NCBI GenBank assembly: GCA_021730935.1
Contig: JAKFYJ010000059.1
Span: forward strand, 1 to 52,239
Length of the DNA: 52,239 bases
Direction: 5' to 3'
Source: Elusimicrobiota bacterium
GTDB taxonomy: Bacteria; Elusimicrobiota; Elusimicrobia; 2-02-FULL-39-32
Each line of letters opens with the position of its first letter. The first letter of the stretch is position 1. Made by a program: the position numbers and the translations under genes. The notes beneath the pieces are model-generated. The model was not told where the DNA came from and ran no database searches. It saw nothing but the letters and a program-made list of their open reading frames with translations. This document shows positions 1 through 14,300 of the stretch, in pieces.

Positions 1-1
1 C

Positions 2-2360
2 CACGGTGACGATTCTGTAAAAATAGGTGACGCCTGCGGCGAGGCCTGTGTCGACATAGAAGTTGAAGGGGTGCAGGACGGAGGACGCGAGGACCACATT
101 GGTTTGGGATTTGCTTGAGAAGGAGAATGTGGCCCGATAAACTGCATAGCTTGAGAGGTCCAAGGTGAATGCGGGTGAAACGATGGGGTCCCAGTTGACG
201 CGGATGGAAGACTGGGTGATGTTGGTGGCCGGAGTTGCTGAGGGAGTGGAGATGGAGGGCGGCAAATCTTTGGCCGGGGCGGAGCTGAACATGTTGACTC
301 CGGAGTTGGACCAGGAAGAGAGGTTGCCGCCTTCGTCTCTTGTGACGACGGAGAAATAATAAGTTGAGCCGGGGTTCAATCCCGTGACGAGATATCCCTG
401 TTTGGATCCGGCAGAAGCGGAGGTGGAGAGGGTGGTTGAGAAGTGGAGAGGGACGACGGAATTAAAGTTGCTGATGGGTGAAGTGGACCCCTTGATGGAG
501 AAGAGAGAGCCGGGGAGCAGGTTTCCTGTGGACCCGTCGTTGCCTGGAGACGTCCACTGGAGTTCAATTTCTCCGTCGGATGAGCCGCTGAGAGCTGTGA
601 GGCCTGAGATGGCGTCCGGCGGAGTGGCGTCGAAAGAAATAAATCCGAGGTTCAGGAACGGAGTGTCGAGGCCCATGCGGTTGCGGGCTTTGACTCTGTA
701 GTGGAGGACGACGCTGTTGTTGGCGGGGACAGAAGCGGCATAGAGATTGAAGGTGTCTGTGGAGGTGACAGTGCCTGAGAAACCGGACCAGGTGGAGATC
801 TCGGCGATATAGAGGGTGTCGGGAGTGTTGCTGTTGTCGCCCCAGTTGGCTGTGATGGATGTGAGGGTGACGGTGAAGGTGGAGACCAGTGTCAAAGGAA
901 TGTTTGCGAGAGTTGAAGTTGCGGCAGTCGCTGAGAAATTGGTTTGGCCGCCTGTTCTGTGATAGGTGAGGGCTTTGAAATAATATGAAGTGTTGGGCGA
1001 GAGAGATGCGGTGGTGAGAGAAAGCGAGAATGTGTCGCTCGTCGAGAAAATTCCAAAATTATTGTCTGTGGAAATTCTGACCTGATACGAAGTGGGCGGA
1101 GTGAGTTGGTTGCTGTTGTTGGACCATGTGAGGGTGACGGAGCTGGCGCTGACTTGAGACGAAGTGAAAGTGGTCAGAGTGGGAGGGTTGGCGTATGTGG
1201 CTGTGGCGATGATGAGAGTGGATGAAGAAGGCGTGTTATAGAAGTTCAAGGCTCTCATCTGGACGGTATAGGTTGCGTTTGCCAACAAATTGGAAAGTGT
1301 GAGAGAGGTGAATGCTCCATTGCCCAAGACTCCGACGGTGGAGTTGGAGAGCGCAAACGAGCCTGTGGAGAGAGCGACGGTTGTGCCTTCGGGGTTTCCA
1401 TTGGCTGAGAGAGAGATTGTAATACTGGTGGTATATACACTGAAGCTGACGAATCCGGGAGCGCTTGCGAGAGTGGCGGTGGAGAGAGTGGCATAGCCCG
1501 AGGCGTTTTGGAGAGCATCAGATGAAGCGGAGTTCCAGAGAGCTCTTGAACGGATGTAATAAGTGGTGTTGGGACTGAGAGATGAAGGACTGAAGTGGAG
1601 GCCGAGAGATGAGGGAGCGAATGTTTGTGTGGTGACGCCCGTGAAGAAGTTTCTGTTTGTGGAATAAGAAATCTCGAAGGGCATGGGGCTGTTGTTGGAG
1701 CCTTTGTTGATGGTGACTGTGATGCTGTCCAAGGCGACGGAGACGAGAGAGATTGTTGGAAGCACGGGCAATGTGGCTGTGGAGAGAGTGACATAGCCCG
1801 AGGCGTTGGCGTCGAGAGAGCCTGACGGAGCGAGGTTCCAGAGGGTTCGGGTGCGGATGAAATAAGTGGCGCCTGGGAGCAGGTTGCCATATGTTGTCGC
1901 TGAAGAGGAGAGAGAGCCTGTGGAAGAGAACACGGAGGATCTCAGGAGAACGGATCCGAAGGCGGAGTCGGTGGAGATTTGGAGGTTGTATTGGCCGTAA
2001 GCATTGAGCCCTTTGTCGATGGAAAGGGTGATGGCGTTGGTGCTGACAACTGTGACGGACGGCGAAGGAAGCACGGGATAAGTGATGGTGGTGACAGCGG
2101 AACTGAAGATTTCATCAGATTCCGTGGAAACTTTGACCTTGAAGAAAAATGTGGTGTTGCCGAACAAGTTGGAATAACTCGTGGTGTTCGCTCCGAGGGT
2201 CCCTGTGCCGGAAGAGAAGACCGTCGAGAAATTTGAAGACGATGAAATCACCATGGTGTAGGCGAGGTTGGCGGCGGGATCCCAGATGACGCTCGCAGAA
2301 CTTTGCGTCATGGCAAAGAACCTGACGCCGGACGGAGCAACGGGCGCGGGATAGGCCGTT
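2..2360 (-). other. C-terminal (in-window) Fn3 array, about eight repeats
   Basis: Repeated Fn3-like units run to the edge. Examples are SASVIWDPAANLAYTMVIS, ITLSIDKGLNAYGQYNLQIS, SVTLTWSNNSNQLTPPTSYQ, LQWTSPGDDG-like units near 500-600 (IELQWTSPGNDGSTGNL), and SIRVNWDPIVSPAFTLDLSS, which runs to VTYFYRIVTV at the edge. The protein clearly continues to the left. Confidence 0.8.
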
Positions 2361-5300
2361 TCTGTTCCGGTGCTGTAAAACGCGGAGGGCGAGCCCTGGT
2401 TGTTGTATTCCGTCGCGATCCAGTCGGCGGAGAGGGCGGTGTTTGCGATCCGGACCTCATCGAGGCGCCCGTCGAAGAATTCAATCCTTGAACTGCACCC
2501 TGCGCCGGAACACCCGGCTCCGATGGAGAGAGGAAGATCGTTTGCTCCGGAAAATGCGCCCGACAATGAATCCACCAAAACGCCGTCATAATAAAAATTG
2601 TCCGATGAGCCGGAATTGACAACAACCAACTGGTGCCACGCTCCGGTGGTCACGGCAACGGCGTTTGAAGTGATGTCCCCCGCGTGATGCCGGGAATAGA
2701 GTCCTGAGCCGTTGAGCCCGAAACCATAATTATAAGCCTGAGTGAGGGCCCCCTTTGTGGCGATGGATTTTTTTCCTGAGAGGGTGTCCGCGTTGAACCA
2801 GGCGACCAGGGTGATTTTGCTGGTGATGTCCAGGGACGCGTTGTCGGCGACATTGACCCAGTCCGAACTGCCGTTGAAATTCGCGCTCCCGCCGAACTGT
2901 CCCGCCGCGGCGATTGCCCCGTTGTTGGTTCCGTGGTTTTTGTTGCTCGTGCTGTCCTGAGTTGTGAGCGCTGTCCCGTTCGGGAAATGCCAGACGCCGA
3001 TGTAATTGCTTTCCCAGACGGCTGTTGAGCTGGAAGGGCTCACGGTGATGGAAGGATTGGAATAGAACATATAATAGACCGTGTCCACAGTGTGAGAGAC
3101 CGTCGGGATCTTGACCCAATAGGCCGCGTTTCCGGTGGCCGCGTTCCAGGTTTCCGTGTCAAAAGCGAGGTTCACCGAGCCGTTGGGGTCTGTGGAGAAA
3201 GTGATGTCATAGCCGTTATTGCTGAAGACCTTGCCGCCGTTGGCTTGCGTGGCGAGATAGGAGAAGGTTCCTCTGAAAAGCACGGGGAAGTTGGAGAGGT
3301 CTGAACCGGATATTTTGGTGTTGTCGATCACGATGGTCCGCCGATAGGCATATCCGTTGGGCCAGGCAGTCAATGTCACGGTGGAAATTGCGGAACTATA
3401 CGAAGCTTCTGAATGGCTTGAGAGTTTTACTTTATAGAAATAGGCTGTGTTGGGAGACAGGTTTGAATAACTCGTGGTGTATTGGTTCAGGGCTCCCGTG
3501 CCCGAAGAGATCACGGATGAAAAGTTTGAGACTGAAGACAAAATCATGGTGTACTCGTTGTTGCTGATCAAATCCGACTGGACCGTCAGAGAAGCAAATG
3601 AAACGCCGATGAACCTGACGTTGGACGGGGGCGGTTCGGGAGAGGCGAGGACCGAGGTGGAGAGCACGGGAGTATATCCGGACGCGTTCAGGAGCAGGTT
3701 CGATCCTGCGGAGTTCCAGAGGGCGCGGGCGCGGATGAAATAGGCCGTGTTCGGGGCAAGACCTGAGGAACTGACCCTCACGCCGAACTGCGAAGAACCG
3801 AAAGTTGCGGTGGTGACGGCGGAAGAGAAATTGCTGACGGAGGAGAAGGAAACTTCAAACGGGAAGTTGTTGTTGTTCGCTCCCGTTGACACGGTGACGG
3901 TCAGACTGTCCAGCGCCGCGGACGAAAAGACGAGGACGGGAAGAACGGGGAGCGTGCAGGTTGAGAGGGAAACATATCCCGAGGCGTTATGCTCAAGGTT
4001 CCCTGCCGCCGCTCCGTTCCAAAGAGAGCGCGCTCTGACATAATAAGAGGCGCCGAGGAGGAGGTTGACATAGGCTGTTGAGGCTCCGGAGAGAGCTGAG
4101 GTTGAACTGAAGACCTGAGCGTTGGATGCGAATCCCGAATCCGTCGAAATCTGGAGGTGATAGTTCCCGCTGGAATTGTTTCCGGAACTGATGACGAGCG
4201 TGATGGAATTGGAGGACAGGGCTGTGACGGAGAGCGAAGGGAGAACCGGATGAGTGTATGTTGAAATTGAGGCATAAGTCGAATCGTCGGCGGTGGAGAG
4301 TTTCACTTTGAAATAATAGGGACGATTGGAGGAAAGGTTTGCATAGCTTGTGGTGTTTTGTCCGGAAAATCCCCGACCGGATGAAATCGTGACTGAGAAA
4401 TCAGCCGAAGTTGAAAAAGCCATTTGATAGGCGTTCCCGGAAGCCAGGCTCCACGAGGCGCTGACCGAAGCAGAGGCGACGGCGAAGAAGCCGGAGTTGG
4501 AAACGGGAGTCATGGTGCTGGGGAGGACATAGTCCCTGATCCAAAGGTAATTTGAGGATGTTCCGGCGGCATAGACATGAGTTCCATCCACTGCCGCGAT
4601 TCCATTCCCGTTGTCTATATCGCTTCCGGCAGAGGTATATGAAGTGGTCCATTGAACCAGTCCTCCAGGGGAATATCTCCGAATAAAAATATTGTAGTCT
4701 TGTCCCAGGTCTGAGCGGTTCTCCTGCCCTGTGACATACGCATTTCCTGAAGCGTCGACCGCGACGCTGTGCCCGTAATCTGCTCCATTCCCCGGATCAT
4801 CATAAGAATCTGTCCACAGGACGGAACCATCCGAGGCGTATTTTCTGATGAAAATGTTATAGTTTTGCCCCAGGTCCGTGCGTTCTTCGTATCCCGTGAC
4901 ATAGGCGTTTCCTGAAGCGTCCACCGCGATGCCTTGGCCGTAATCATTCCCATTCCCCGGATCATCATAGAAATCTGTCCACAGGACGGATCCGCTGGCG
5001 GCATATTTCCTGACGAAAATGTTATAGTTTTGTCCCAGGTCGTCGCGTTTTGCATATCCCGTGACATACGCCTTGCCTGAAGCGTCCACCGCGATGCCCT
5101 TTCCGAAATCATCACCATTTCCAGGATCATTATATGAATCTGTCCACAGGAGGGTTCCATTGGGAGCATATTTCCTCACTAAAATATTATAGTTTTGTCC
5201 CAAATCCGTGCGTTCTTCGTAACCCGCAACATAGACATTGCCTGAAGCGTCCACGGCGATGCCGGATCCGGAATCATTTCTATTCCCAGGGTCGTTATAC

Positions 5301-8300
5301 GAGTCCGTCCAAAGGAGGGTTCCGTCAGCGGCATATTTTCTGACGATCAGATTGTCGCGCTGTCCCGAAGCATAGAGATCTTCAGTTCCAGTCACATAGA
5401 CATTGCCTGAAGCATCCGCCGCGATGCCCGCGCCATAGTTGCTTGAATCCGGGTGGTTATCCCGGGAATTATAAAACTTGGTCCACGAGACGGTCCCCGA
5501 GCTGTTCATCTTCCGGACGAACAGATTGTTCGAGACGCCTCCCGTGACGAAAATGTTTCCGGACGCGTCCCTTGCAATGGCATCGCCTTCAGAATCCTGA
5601 TCCGTGATGGAGGATTGCCACCCGATGTCAGCCCCGAAGTTGGAAAGCGATGTCGCGGGAAGAGCGGGCAGGGCAGGTTTGCTGGCGGCCGAATTTGAAA
5701 CAGAAGACAGAGCGTTCGTTTCCGTGGAGATCCAGGCGCGGAAATAATAATTTGGTGATATGTCCGCGTTGGATCCGTCAACGCCGATGTCGAGGCCGCC
5801 GATCGTCCGGCGTCCTTGGGTCCCGCTCGAGGCTTGAGTGCTTTGGACGATCTGGGCGTTGGAGAAGCTCCAGGGTTCAGAGGGGTTGGTGGAATATTGA
5901 ATGTAATAGGATGACCCTGCAGGGAGAGTTTCAGCCCAGGTCCAGCGAAGAGTGACGGCGCCTTCAAAGGGGCCTGTGGAGGCGGAGAGGTCGGTGATCG
6001 CGTAATCGGCGCTGGAGAGGGTGACCGTCCCTGCGGCTGCGGACCAGGAGGAAGCAAGGTTGAAGTAATTGACGGCGCGGACGCGGAAAAAGAAGGAGGT
6101 CCCAAAGGACAGTCCTCGCGTGGAGATGAAAAGCGAGGAAGAGGTTTGGCTGGAAGTGAAAGGAACAAAATCCAAAGAGGTTGACACATTGGCCTGATAA
6201 AGTGTTCCGGACGGATTGCCGTTTGAGAGCCAGCGGAAAGTGATGTGGGTCGCATGAACATCCGACGGGCTGAAGGCGGCGGTCCCGGGGGCCACGACGA
6301 GGGTGGAGGTGGAAGCGGCGGCAAAGGTGTCGTCGGGTTGGGTGGATATTTTGACTCGGAGGGTGTAAATGCCTCCCGGAACAAGGTTGGCATAGCTGGT
6401 GGTGTTCTGGCCGACAGGCGTCAGGCCGGAAGAGAGGATGACGGAGAAATCGTTTGAAGTGGAAATCGCGACGGTATATGCGTTCCCGGAAGCAAGGTCC
6501 CATGCGGCGCTGGCGGAAGACTCGGAGACAGCGAAAAATCTGAGGTTGGAAATGGGAGTCATGGTGCTGGGGAGGACATAGTCCCTGATCCAAAGGTAAT
6601 TTGAGGATGTTCCGGCGGCATAGACATGAGTTCCATCCACTGCCGCGATTCCATTTCCAATGTCTGAATTGCTTCCATCAGAGGTATATGAAGTTGTCCA
6701 TTGAGCCAGCCCGCCTGGGGAGTATCTCCTGATAAAAATATTAAAGTTTTGTCCCAGATCCGTGCGTTCTTCGTAACCCGTAACATACACATTGCCCGAG
6801 GCGTCAACAGCGATGCCCTTTCCGGCATCCTCTCCGTTTCCCGGATCATCATAAGATGATGTCCAAAGGACAGACCCGTCCACGGCGTATTTCCTGACAA
6901 AAAAATTATCGTTTTGTCCGATATCTTCACGATTTTCGCTCCCTGCGATATAAGCACTGCCCGAAGCGTCAACCGCGATGCCTCGGCTATAATCATTCCC
7001 ATTCCCAGGATCGTCATAGGAATCCGTCCAAAGGACAGACCCGTCTGAATTGTATTTCCTGACAAAAATATTATTATTTTGTCCGATATCATCCCGTTTT
7101 TCATATCCCGTGACATACGCTTTGCCTGAAGCGTCCACCGCGATGCCCTTTCCGAAATCATCATCGTTTCCAGGATCATTATATGAATCTGTCCACAGGA
7201 GGGTTCCACTGGGAGCATGTTTCCTCACTAAAATATTAAAGTTTTGTCCCAGATCCGTGCGTTCTTCGTAACCCGTAACATACACATTGCCCGAGGCGTC
7301 AACAGCGATGCCGGATCCGACATCCGCTCCGTTTCCCGGATCATCATAAGAAGATGTCCAAAGAACGGACCCGTCCGCGGCGTATTTCCTGACGAAGAGA
7401 TTGCTCTGCTGTCCCAGGTCTGAGCGGTCTTCAGATCCCGCGACATACGCGTTGCCCGAAACATCGACAGAGATTCCTTGTCCGACATTGCCTCCGCCGC
7501 CATGGTTCGCAGGAGAATTATAAAACTTGGTCCACAAGACAGTTCCTGCGCTGTTCAGCTTCCGGACGAACAGATTGTTTGAGATGTTTCCCGTCACAAA
7601 AATGTTTCCTGACGAGTCCCGCGCAATAGCAAGCGCTTCGGGAGCCTGATCCGTGATGGCGGATTGCCATCCAACGTCAGCTCCGAAATTGGAATATGCC
7701 GTCGAGGGGAGAATGGGCAGGGCGGGCTTGCTGGCGGCTGAGTTTGAAACGGAAGACAGAGCGTTCGTCCCCGAAGATATCCAGGCGCGGAAATAATAAT
7801 TTGGGGATATGTCCGCGTTTGACCCGTCAACGCCGATGTCGAGGCCGCCGATCGTCCGGGATTCCGTGGTCCCGCTTGCGGCTTCCGTGCTCTGGACAAT
7901 CTGGGCATTGGAGGAGTTCCAGGGTTCAGAGGAGTTCGTGGAATATTGAATGTAATAGGTTGATCCTGCGGGCAGAGTTTCAGGCCAGGTCCAAAGAAGA
8001 GTGACGGCGCCTTCAAATGGACCTGTGGAAGCGGAGAGTGTGGAGATCGTGTAATCAACAGTGTGGAGTGTGTTGGTTGAAATCACAGCTGTGTATCCTG
8101 AAGCGCCGAAAAGCAGGTTTGAGCCTGCGGAGTTCCAGAGGGCTCTTGCTCTCACATAATATGATGTGCCGCTCATAAGGCCTGAAGAACTCACATGCAA
8201 ATTCATGGAGGATGCGGGCAGGGTGGCTGTGGTGACAGCGGAAGAGAAGTTGCTGGTTGAGGAGAATGAAATTTCAAAGGGCGACGCGCGAGCGTTCAGG

Positions 8301-11300
8301 CCCGTGCTCACAAAGACCGTGATGCTGTCCACGGCAACAGAGACAATGGTGAGGTCAGGGAGAACGGGGCGAGTGGCGGTGGAGATGGGAACGGAATATG
8401 AAAGATCAGGATTTGTGGAAACCTTCACTTTGAAATAATACGTCGTATTGGATCCAAGGCCAGCGTAGCTGGTGGTGTTGATGTTTAATCCGCCGGTGCC
8501 GGAACCTGCGATCACGATGAAGTCCGATGATGTGGAAACAACGCTCGTATAAGAATTTCCGCTTGCCAGGTCCCATCTGGCGCTGAGCGAAGAGATGTCG
8601 GTGGCGAAAAATTTTACGTTGGAGGGAAGGGCAGGGAAAGCGTTCGCGTTATAAAGCGCGAGAACTTCAGACGCAGAAAGCGCGCGGTTGTAGATACGGA
8701 CATCGTCCATTTGGCCGTCATATGGGAAACCTGCATTGCTCCCATCCCGCCCGATAGACAAACTCTTGTTGTGATTGGAAATGGTTGTTGTTTGGCCAAA
8801 TGTATAAGATGTTCCATTAATATAATACGTGATGATTGTGTCTCCCACCGTCACGCACACATGGCTCCAGGCGTTGTTGCTGATTGTTGTAGGGTTTGAA
8901 TTATATTGATTGGTATCACTGTAAAGAGTGAGATAACGCGCGGCTGATATGTACATAGCATAATCTCGTGTAGAGCCGTCTGATTTTGATAAGAAAAACT
9001 GAGAGACACTAGTTGGATATGCCCAAGCGCACATGCTGATGTCCCCGGATATTTGCAGAGAAGAAGGGTTCCCAATACTGACATATTGCCCCGATGCGCT
9101 TGTAAAGCTTAATGCCCCACTGCTCACGCCGCTCGTCCACAGGGGACCGTTCGTCAGCGTGCCGTTGTTGTTGTATCCCGAAGTGTCCACCGCAACAATC
9201 CCTGACCCATCATCCAATTTCCACCAGCCCACAGGGCCACTGCCCGTCTGCGTGGTGACATAAGCAGAATAATATCCGTCGCTCATGGTGGAGACTTTCA
9301 CTTTGAAATAATAACTCGTGGCTCCCGTGAGCGAAGCATAGCTCGTGACATTTTGGTTGAGTGCGCCTGTGCCTGAAGACCAGTTCACGGAGAAATTGAT
9401 GTCGGTGGAGAGGGCCATGGTGTATGAGCGGGCATCGTGAAGGTCCCACTTGATGCTCATGGAGCTGGAGTTCACGGCAAAGATGCTCACATGAGAGGGA
9501 GCCGCGGCCGCGATGAATGTGGACTGGACTGCGCACCAGGAGCTGTATCCGCCCTGAAGATCGCGAGTGCGGACTGTCCAATAATATGTTGTGTCGTCCA
9601 TGACATTGGTGAGGTTCATGCCGTTCACATTGAGGGCCACGCGATGGTGGTTGGCCCCGCCGAAATAGGGCCACTTGCCTGCGCCTGTGGTGTCTGAGAC
9701 GATGTAAGAGCGGAGAGAGTCTGTGATGTTTTGAGTGGCGACGCGGATTTCATAACCCAAAGAATTCACATTGCTCTCTGCGTCAGAGCCGTTGCCCCAC
9801 CGCAACTGAAGCTGGGCGGAGGAGGAGAAATAATTGCTGTAGAAGCCGCTGGAGGGCGCGGAAGGCGCGGAGTTCGCTGAGCCGCCGGACTGGACGCGGT
9901 TGGAGGTGAAGATGGATCGTGTCCCCCCCGAAGATCCGATGTTCGCTAAATCCAGATCTCCATCATTGTCGGAATCAAAAAACCTTGTTCCGTAGGCAGT
10001 TATAGTATTGGTATATGTGATGAGCAATTGGAAGTTATTGCCGCCCTTGTTTTCATAAATTCTTGTCATTTCGCCTGAAGTAGACGCTCCCAGCACAATA
10101 TCCAAATCTCCGTCATTGTCAATGTCCGCCCAATCCGCAGTTACGTTTGAAGAACCATAGGTGATCGTGGCGGCAAGGGTGAACCCGAAATTTCCGTCAC
10201 CTTGAAACACCTTTACATTGTTCTGGTTTAAAGCAAGTAAATCCAATTTTCCATCATTGTCATAATCCGCAAAGACCGCATCCCGGTTGGCATTAACCAT
10301 GGGGATGGAGACCATTTGGGAAAATGTGTTGTCGCCGTTATTTTTAAATGTGAGAAGATTATTGCTGATTCCATTGCACAGTGCAAAATCAAGCAAGCCA
10401 TCGTTGTTGAAATCGCCCACCGCAATTCTTCCTGAATTATTGTTCGAAGTTCCAACGGGTGTTACTCCCGAGCTTGTGGACTGCCACACCTGAGTAAAGT
10501 TGCTTCCCCCATCATTTCCAAAAAGTCGAATGAAGCCATCATCCTCATAAGCCACCATTAAATCTAGGTCGCCGTCATTGTCAAAATCGCCAAAACGCAT
10601 GCCGCCGTTGGAGGCCAAAGTGTCTGGGCCAGACCACACAGAAGTGAACGTGGCATTTCCATTGTTTTTAACAATCTTGAAATTATTTCCAGCATCGGCC
10701 CCAAGGGCAACGTCCATTATCCCGTCGCCATCAAAGTCTCCCCAATCCATGGATAAGTTAAGGATATCTGTGCCAAGAATTGAGAGTAGCGAGAATGAGC
10801 CATTTTTATTGTTGTTGGCAATTTGTCCCGCTGGTGAAGATCTTCTTGGCATGGCAACATCCATCCAACCGTCATTGTTGATGTCCACAGGCATTGCGTC
10901 GTAAGTGTTTCCTGTGAATGTTGTGAAGGAATTACTCGAAACAAGCGTCATCGGATAACTCGTGGCACCCGGCGACATGCCGCTGACATTCCCCGCCTCG
11001 TCGCGCGTCCACATCCTTATATAGTAAGTTGTGCCGAATGTGAGGCCGGTGAGTTCTTCCACCTGCACCGTGTACGGAGTAACGCCGCTTGTTGCGCGGC
11101 TGACTCTATAAACGAAATCGGGTTGCGCGGCGGAAGGATCCCAGCCTGTGAAGACATCTGATGTGGTGTATTGAACTGTGTATGACGAGCCGGCCACAAG
11201 ATTTCCGCTGAGCGCGTCATCTCCGGGAGACACCCATGTGAGGCGAATGTTGGTGAAGGCGCTTCCTGGGAGAGCGGACAAGCTTGTGATGTCGCTGGGG

Positions 11301-14300
11301 GCTGTGAGGTCTGCAACAGAAGCGGCCCAGGAGATGCGGTTGCCCTGGTCGTTGTTTTCAAAATTGTCGCCATTCAGCACGCCGGTGGAAGCAATGTTGC
11401 TCCACGAAAGTCCCGAGCTCGAACCCAAAATCGTGTAGTTATATTTTGTGGTTGCGGGGCCTGCGTTGCCGAATGTGTTGCCGGTCAAGGTGAATGTGCT
11501 GGGCGTGACGCTGTTCAGTGTGAAGAGAGTGCTGACGCCGCCGTTGGAAGCCACCACATTGAAGCTGGAATAATCAATGGCCACGGCGTTGGGGCCGTTC
11601 AGCCAAATACCATTCGAGTCCATGTTGGTGAATGAAGAGAAGCTTGCGGTGAATGCGCCGCTGTCGGAGAAAGAATAATATTTGCCGGAATCGAGAGAGC
11701 CGATGATTGTGGGATTTGCAGTTGCCGATTGACCGCGCGCCACGAAGCCGCCTGTGCTGTCGATGGAGATTCTGGAGCGGTCGTTGTTATATCCTGAGCC
11801 GGTGGTGGCGACGAACTGAAGTTTTTTCTGCGTGGCGAGATCGTTTGTGGCGGCGATCAAGGCGAAGTCTGCGCGGTCACCTGAAGAAGCGGCGGCTCCG
11901 CCGATGTCGAGGTGGAACTGTGTGGGAGAGCCGCAGTCCGCGCCTGCGCTTGCCCCAATCGTGCAGAGAGTTCCGGTGGTGGAAGAGCCGGTCACAATCC
12001 AGTTGGCGCCGTTATATTCGATGGAGATGAGTTGGGAGACGGCGTTGGCGTCGGAGAGAGCGCTGACAGAAAAATTGGAAACAGACTGAGCTCCCTTCAT
12101 GACTTTGAGATTGAGTGCAACAGCGCTGGAGAGGCGGGTGGCGTAATCGAGAGAGAGTGTGGAACCGGATACAGAATAATCTCCGTAAACTTGGAGGACG
12201 CCGGGGGTGGTGGAGTAGTTGAGGAGGTAAGTTCCGGCAGTGTCGAATCCTGACGTGACGATGCTTCTGACTTTAGAATCCTTAATGACAATTACCTCGG
12301 AGTATCCTGGATACACCCGTAGGTTGCCAAGTAAATTGTCTGCTGATATCCCTGATGAAGAATATCCAATATTACACGATGCGCATATATTTCCATTGGA
12401 ACCCTGGTAATTGAAACCAAAACTCGTATTTGAAAAAATACTTTCAGAAGTAAACACATTATTATCGCTGTTGCCCTGAAAAGAGATGCCGTCTCCAGTG
12501 TTACTGAAAATTAAATTCATGGTCAATAAATTGTTTTTAGAATTCAAAAAGTATACTCCACCCGCCGTGTTTTTGTAGATATTATTTGATGTCAGAGTAT
12601 TACTGCTACCGTCATTGAAAGTCATCCCACTTAGATTGGAGTATATGTTGTTGTTAATGATGGTATTGTTGTTGGATTGATCCTGTAGATACAGTCCTAC
12701 ATCGCCATTTGCATAAATGTTATTTGAGTCAAGTTTATTCCTGACTGCAGTTGTTTGCAAATAAACACCCTTACTGATATTTCGATAGACATTGTTTGAA
12801 ACTATATTGGAATTTATACCCGCATATAGCCGCAAACCTTGAAAACAGTCTCTAATGGTGGAGCTAGAAACAGACCCTGTAGGGTTGCTTGGCACAAAAT
12901 TAATGCCTTTTTTATCAGTTAGATTCGCTCCCAAATAAGCGAACTCGCCGTAGTTGATGTTGAAGTTCGCGTATGTTTGACTGTAGTTTTGTATATACGC
13001 CGTGTTCGTGTTCACATCTGTTCCCGACGATCTCACGAGGACATTGCGCGTCAGGTTGTTGATGCGGATGGGATATGTTGAGAAGTGGACGAGAGTCACG
13101 GGCGTGATGTTAAAATTATTCCCTGCAAGCCCGCTGATATAAACCGCTTCTGTGTCGATGGTGACCAAGTCGCCGTTCTGCCATCCCGTTGCATCTGCCA
13201 CCGTGATGCTCTGATCTGAGGGAGTGATGTTTCCTCCGCCTTGTTTATATCCCGTGGTTGCCGGATTCTTGGCCGCGCCATAAACCGTGAAGACGCCGCC
13301 GTTGCTGACGATCAACCCGAACTGTCCCGCATAATTCCCGCTCGACAAATAGAGTTGCGCCGTCGTCCCTGACGGAATCGGGCTTCCTGAAGTTCCCATG
13401 TCCAGGGTGCCGCCGGAGTTGATGGTGATGTCACCGCTGGAAAGAGTGAGGATGGCGTTGTTGACGGAGCGGCTGAAAGAAAGAGTTCCTGTGATGCTCG
13501 TGGTGCTGGCGACGGCTGAGCTGATGTCGACGGTGACTGTGTGGCCTGAGACGATGGTGACGGAAGAAAGGTTCAGAGGAACGAAGCCGTCCACCCAGGT
13601 GTTGGTGTCGCTCCAGTTTCCTGTCTTCTTGCTCAATGCCCAGGTGGCGTGAGGCGCGCCGATGGTGGTGGAGACGAGGACGGGAGTATATCCCGACGCT
13701 CCGTGGAGGAGATTGTTGCTGGCGGAGTTCCAGAGAGCGCGGGCGCGGATATAATATGTCGCGCTGACATTGAGGCCCGTGGTGCTCACTTGCGTGCCGA
13801 TGAAAGAGGAGCCGTATGTGGTTGTGGTGACATTGGTGAAGAAGTTGGGGGTGGAAGAGACGGAAAGTTCAAACGGCGTGTTGGCTCCGTTGGTTCCTGT
13901 GCCGACGACGACGGTGATGGAATAAGACGAAACGCTCACGAGAGAGAGTGTGGGCAGAACAGGTTTGGTGGCTGTGGAGATGTATCCGCTGTATGAGAGA
14001 TCAGGGTTTGTGGAGACTTTGACTTTGAAGAAGTATGTGGTGTTGGCGCCCAAACCGGCATAGCTGGTGGTGACTTGGTTCAACGAGCCGGTGAAAGAGG
14101 AGGATGTTGCAACGAAATCTGAAGTGGTGGAGAGGACCATGGTGTATGAGTTGCCCGTGGCCAGGGACCAGTTGGCGCTGATGGAGGAGATGTCGGTGGA
14201 GAAGAAGTTTACATTTGAAGGAACTGCAGGAACTCCATAAGATGTATATAGATTTGCAACCTCAGATGCTGACAATGCACGATTATAAATGCGAACATCA

